Source: an uncultured Verrucomicrobiota bacterium
GTDB taxonomy: Bacteria > Verrucomicrobiota > Verrucomicrobiia > Methylacidiphilales > Verrucolacustridaceae
Assembly: GCA_903905395.1 (NCBI GenBank)
Contig: CAIVGD010000233.1
Coordinates: 1 to 5,876 of the forward strand
Direction: 5' to 3'
Length of the DNA stretch: 5,876 nucleotides
The notes under the pieces are model-generated. The model was not told where the DNA came from and made no database searches. It saw only the letters and a program-made list of their open reading frames with translations. The position numbers were made by a program, and so were the translations under genes. Positions 4,561 to 5,876 of the stretch are shown here, piece by piece; position 1 is the first letter of the stretch; each line of letters begins with the position of its first letter.

Positions 4561-5876
4561 TCAAACCTTCGGCTTCTCCTCCTCCAGGAGTGGAAAGAGG
4601 GGTTCTATTTTCCCCAAAACTCGGCCGGCCTGATCGCGGGGCCATTGCGGCCAATCCCCGTTACGGGCATCGACTTTTCCGCTCGAACCAAGTTGTTTCA
4701 ACCCATCCGCTGCCGTGATCGGAAGCACGCACGCGACCTCTTCGAACACCAGTTCCAGCACCGCCATCGCATCCGCCAGAGTCGCATCCAACTCGCCTGC
4801 CTTGGACGGATCCTTCGCCAATTTCCAAGGGGCCCTCGCTTCGATCATTTGATTCCCAGCTTGCACCCCTTTCCATAACTCCCCGAGAGCCAGATGAATC
4901 TGATCCCCCTGCATCAATTCATCCCATTTGCGTAAAGCCGCCAACACCGATGCTCGGAACGCTTCCGAAATCGCATCTGGAGGAACCGGAGATGACGGGA
5001 TCTTTCCCTCACGATATCGCCCGATCATCGAACCTGACCTCTGCAGAAGATTCCCCAGCTCATGCGCCAGTTCCCCTTTTCTGCGCGCCGCCAATGAATC
5101 CTCGTCAAAATCCGCGTCATGACCCAACGCCATCTCACGCAAAACATAATATCGGAAAGAATCGGAACCATACTTCACCGCCAACTCTTCGGGATCGACG
5201 ACGTTGCCGGTTGACTTGCTCAACTTCTCGGTCTTCCGCGTCCAGAATCCGTGCACCAGGAGTTTTTTAAATATCGGTAACCCGAGCGCCTTCAACATAC
5301 ACGGCCAATAAATGCCGTGCGCAGGCACGAGAATATCCTTCCCAATCACATGCACTGCCGGCACCCAACCCCCAAGCTTTCCCTCTCCTTTTCCCGCGCC
5401 CGTGACGTAGTTGAGCAACGCATCAAACCAGACGTAGGTCACCTGTTTTTCATCAAAAGGCAGGGGAATTCCCCAGGCCAACCTTGCTTTCGGCCGGGAA
5501 ATACAAAGATCCGGGAGAGGTTTTTCCAGAGCCCCAAGGACTTCCTTCGTGCGAAACTCCGGGAAAATCAGACTGGGTTGGGTCTTTAAAAGATCGCGAA
5601 GCCAATCCTGATACTTGTCCAGTTTGAAAAAGTAGTTTTCCTCAGTTAACTCAATCACCTCGCCGAAAATCTCCGGCCAGGATCCGTCCGGTTGCCGCTC
5701 CTTTTCCGTAAGAAACTGTTCCGCCCGCACGCTGTAGAAACCCCTGAAAGTTCCCTTCACAATATCCCCTTGAGCGTGAAGTTTGATCAGCGCCTCCTGC
5801 ACTAACTGCTGATGCCGCGCCTCTGTAGTCCGGATAAAGTCGTCTGGCTCCACCCGCAACTGCTTCCAGAGCTTCA
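4561..5876 (-). CDS. metG: Methionyl-tRNA synthetase, N-terminus cut by the window edge
   Basis: This class I synthetase charges tRNA-Met with methionine in the cytoplasm. The frame is open to the right edge; the first whole codons read K-L-W-K-Q (5874-5860), then 'LRVEPDDFIRTTEARH'. The TTG at 5859-5857 is internal, not the start. About 75-90 N-terminal residues, including the HIGH ATP motif, are therefore missing, giving an estimated full length of 510-530, as in short MetRS forms without a C-terminal tRNA-binding appendix. Numbering from the first visible lysine: 'FYSVRAEQF' (46-54, knuckle region), 'ENYFFKLDKYQDWL' (79-92), 'YVWFDALLNYVTG' (147-159, methionine pocket), 'HVIGKDILVPAHGIYWP' (175-191), and the KLSKS ATP loop (217-221, nucleotides 5226-5212), followed by the helical anticodon-binding domain. 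The knuckle region has no cysteines. The gene ends with TGA at 4563-4561, upstream of the sulfurtransferase gene on the same strand. Confidence 0.95.
   Translation of the reverse strand, partial: KLWKQLRVEPDDFIRTTEARHQQLVQEALIKLHAQGDIVKGTFRGFYSVRAEQFLTEKERQPDGSWPEIFGEVIELTEENYFFKLDKYQDWLRDLLKTQPSLIFPEFRTKEVLGALEKPLPDLCISRPKARLAWGIPLPFDEKQVTYVWFDALLNYVTGAGKGEGKLGGWVPAVHVIGKDILVPAHGIYWPCMLKALGLPIFKKLLVHGFWTRKTEKLSKSTGNVVDPEELAVKYGSDSFRYYVLREMALGHDADFDEDSLAARRKGELAHELGNLLQRSGSMIGRYREGKIPSSPVPPDAISEAFRASVLAALRKWDELMQGDQIHLALGELWKGVQAGNQMIEARAPWKLAKDPSKAGELDATLADAMAVLELVFEEVACVLPITAADGLKQLGSSGKVDARNGDWPQWPRDQAGRVLGKIEPLFPLLEEEKPKV

Noticed and set aside
5857..5859. TTG as the start codon of methionyl-tRNA synthetase
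   Set aside because: The frame continues upstream as K-L-W-K-Q, matching family sequence before 'DDFIRTT', so the gene simply runs off the window.
1..5876. Mobile elements, CRISPR arrays, tRNA/rRNA genes, riboswitches
   Set aside because: I saw no direct repeats, transposase or integrase motifs, tRNA-like cloverleaf or rRNA signature; nearly all sequence is accounted for by five genes.

Overview
The window looks like an ordinary chromosomal segment of a Gram-negative-type bacterium. My best guess is the Verrucomicrobiota/PVC area, with Acidobacteriota as the alternative. The clues are an exported GH13 enzyme carrying a 'YGT...LPAGT...FTP' Ig-like module, a LolA-like periplasmic protein, a short methionyl-tRNA synthetase with a cysteine-free knuckle region, and a 'GTGSAW'-type class V aminotransferase. 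This placement rests on remembered family resemblance, not on a search. There is no sign of phage, transposon, CRISPR array or RNA gene, and nearly all of the window is coding.

Layout from left to right: (1) the first 146 codons of a PLP-dependent class V aminotransferase on the minus strand, running off the left edge (1-439); (2) a 21-bp divergent gap; (3) a plus-strand pair made of a predicted exported LolA/RseB-like protein (461-1480) and, 32 bp later, a secreted family-13 glycoside hydrolase of the alpha-amylase/neopullulanase type (1513-3627); (4) a convergent junction with only 2 bp between stop codons; (5) a minus-strand pair consisting of methionyl-tRNA synthetase (5876-4561, missing its N-terminus at the right edge) and, 70 bp downstream, a two-domain thiosulfate/3-mercaptopyruvate-type sulfurtransferase (4490-3630).

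The plus-strand pair plausibly forms a small operon for envelope or extracellular functions, with the GH13 enzyme acting on alpha-glucans outside the cytoplasm. The minus-strand genes are housekeeping (tRNA charging) and sulfur metabolism. No pathway obviously links all five genes.

I do not see a clearly new biological system. The most interesting signal is inside the GH13 gene: the Ig-like module between signal peptide and catalytic barrel uses threonine codons very differently from the rest of the gene (12 of 14 ACG, against 5 of 29), as expected for a domain acquired separately. Other points worth a look are the very tight divergent start region with a competing start codon, a GC hairpin within the last codons of the GH13 gene at the convergent junction, and the cysteine-free knuckle of the MetRS.
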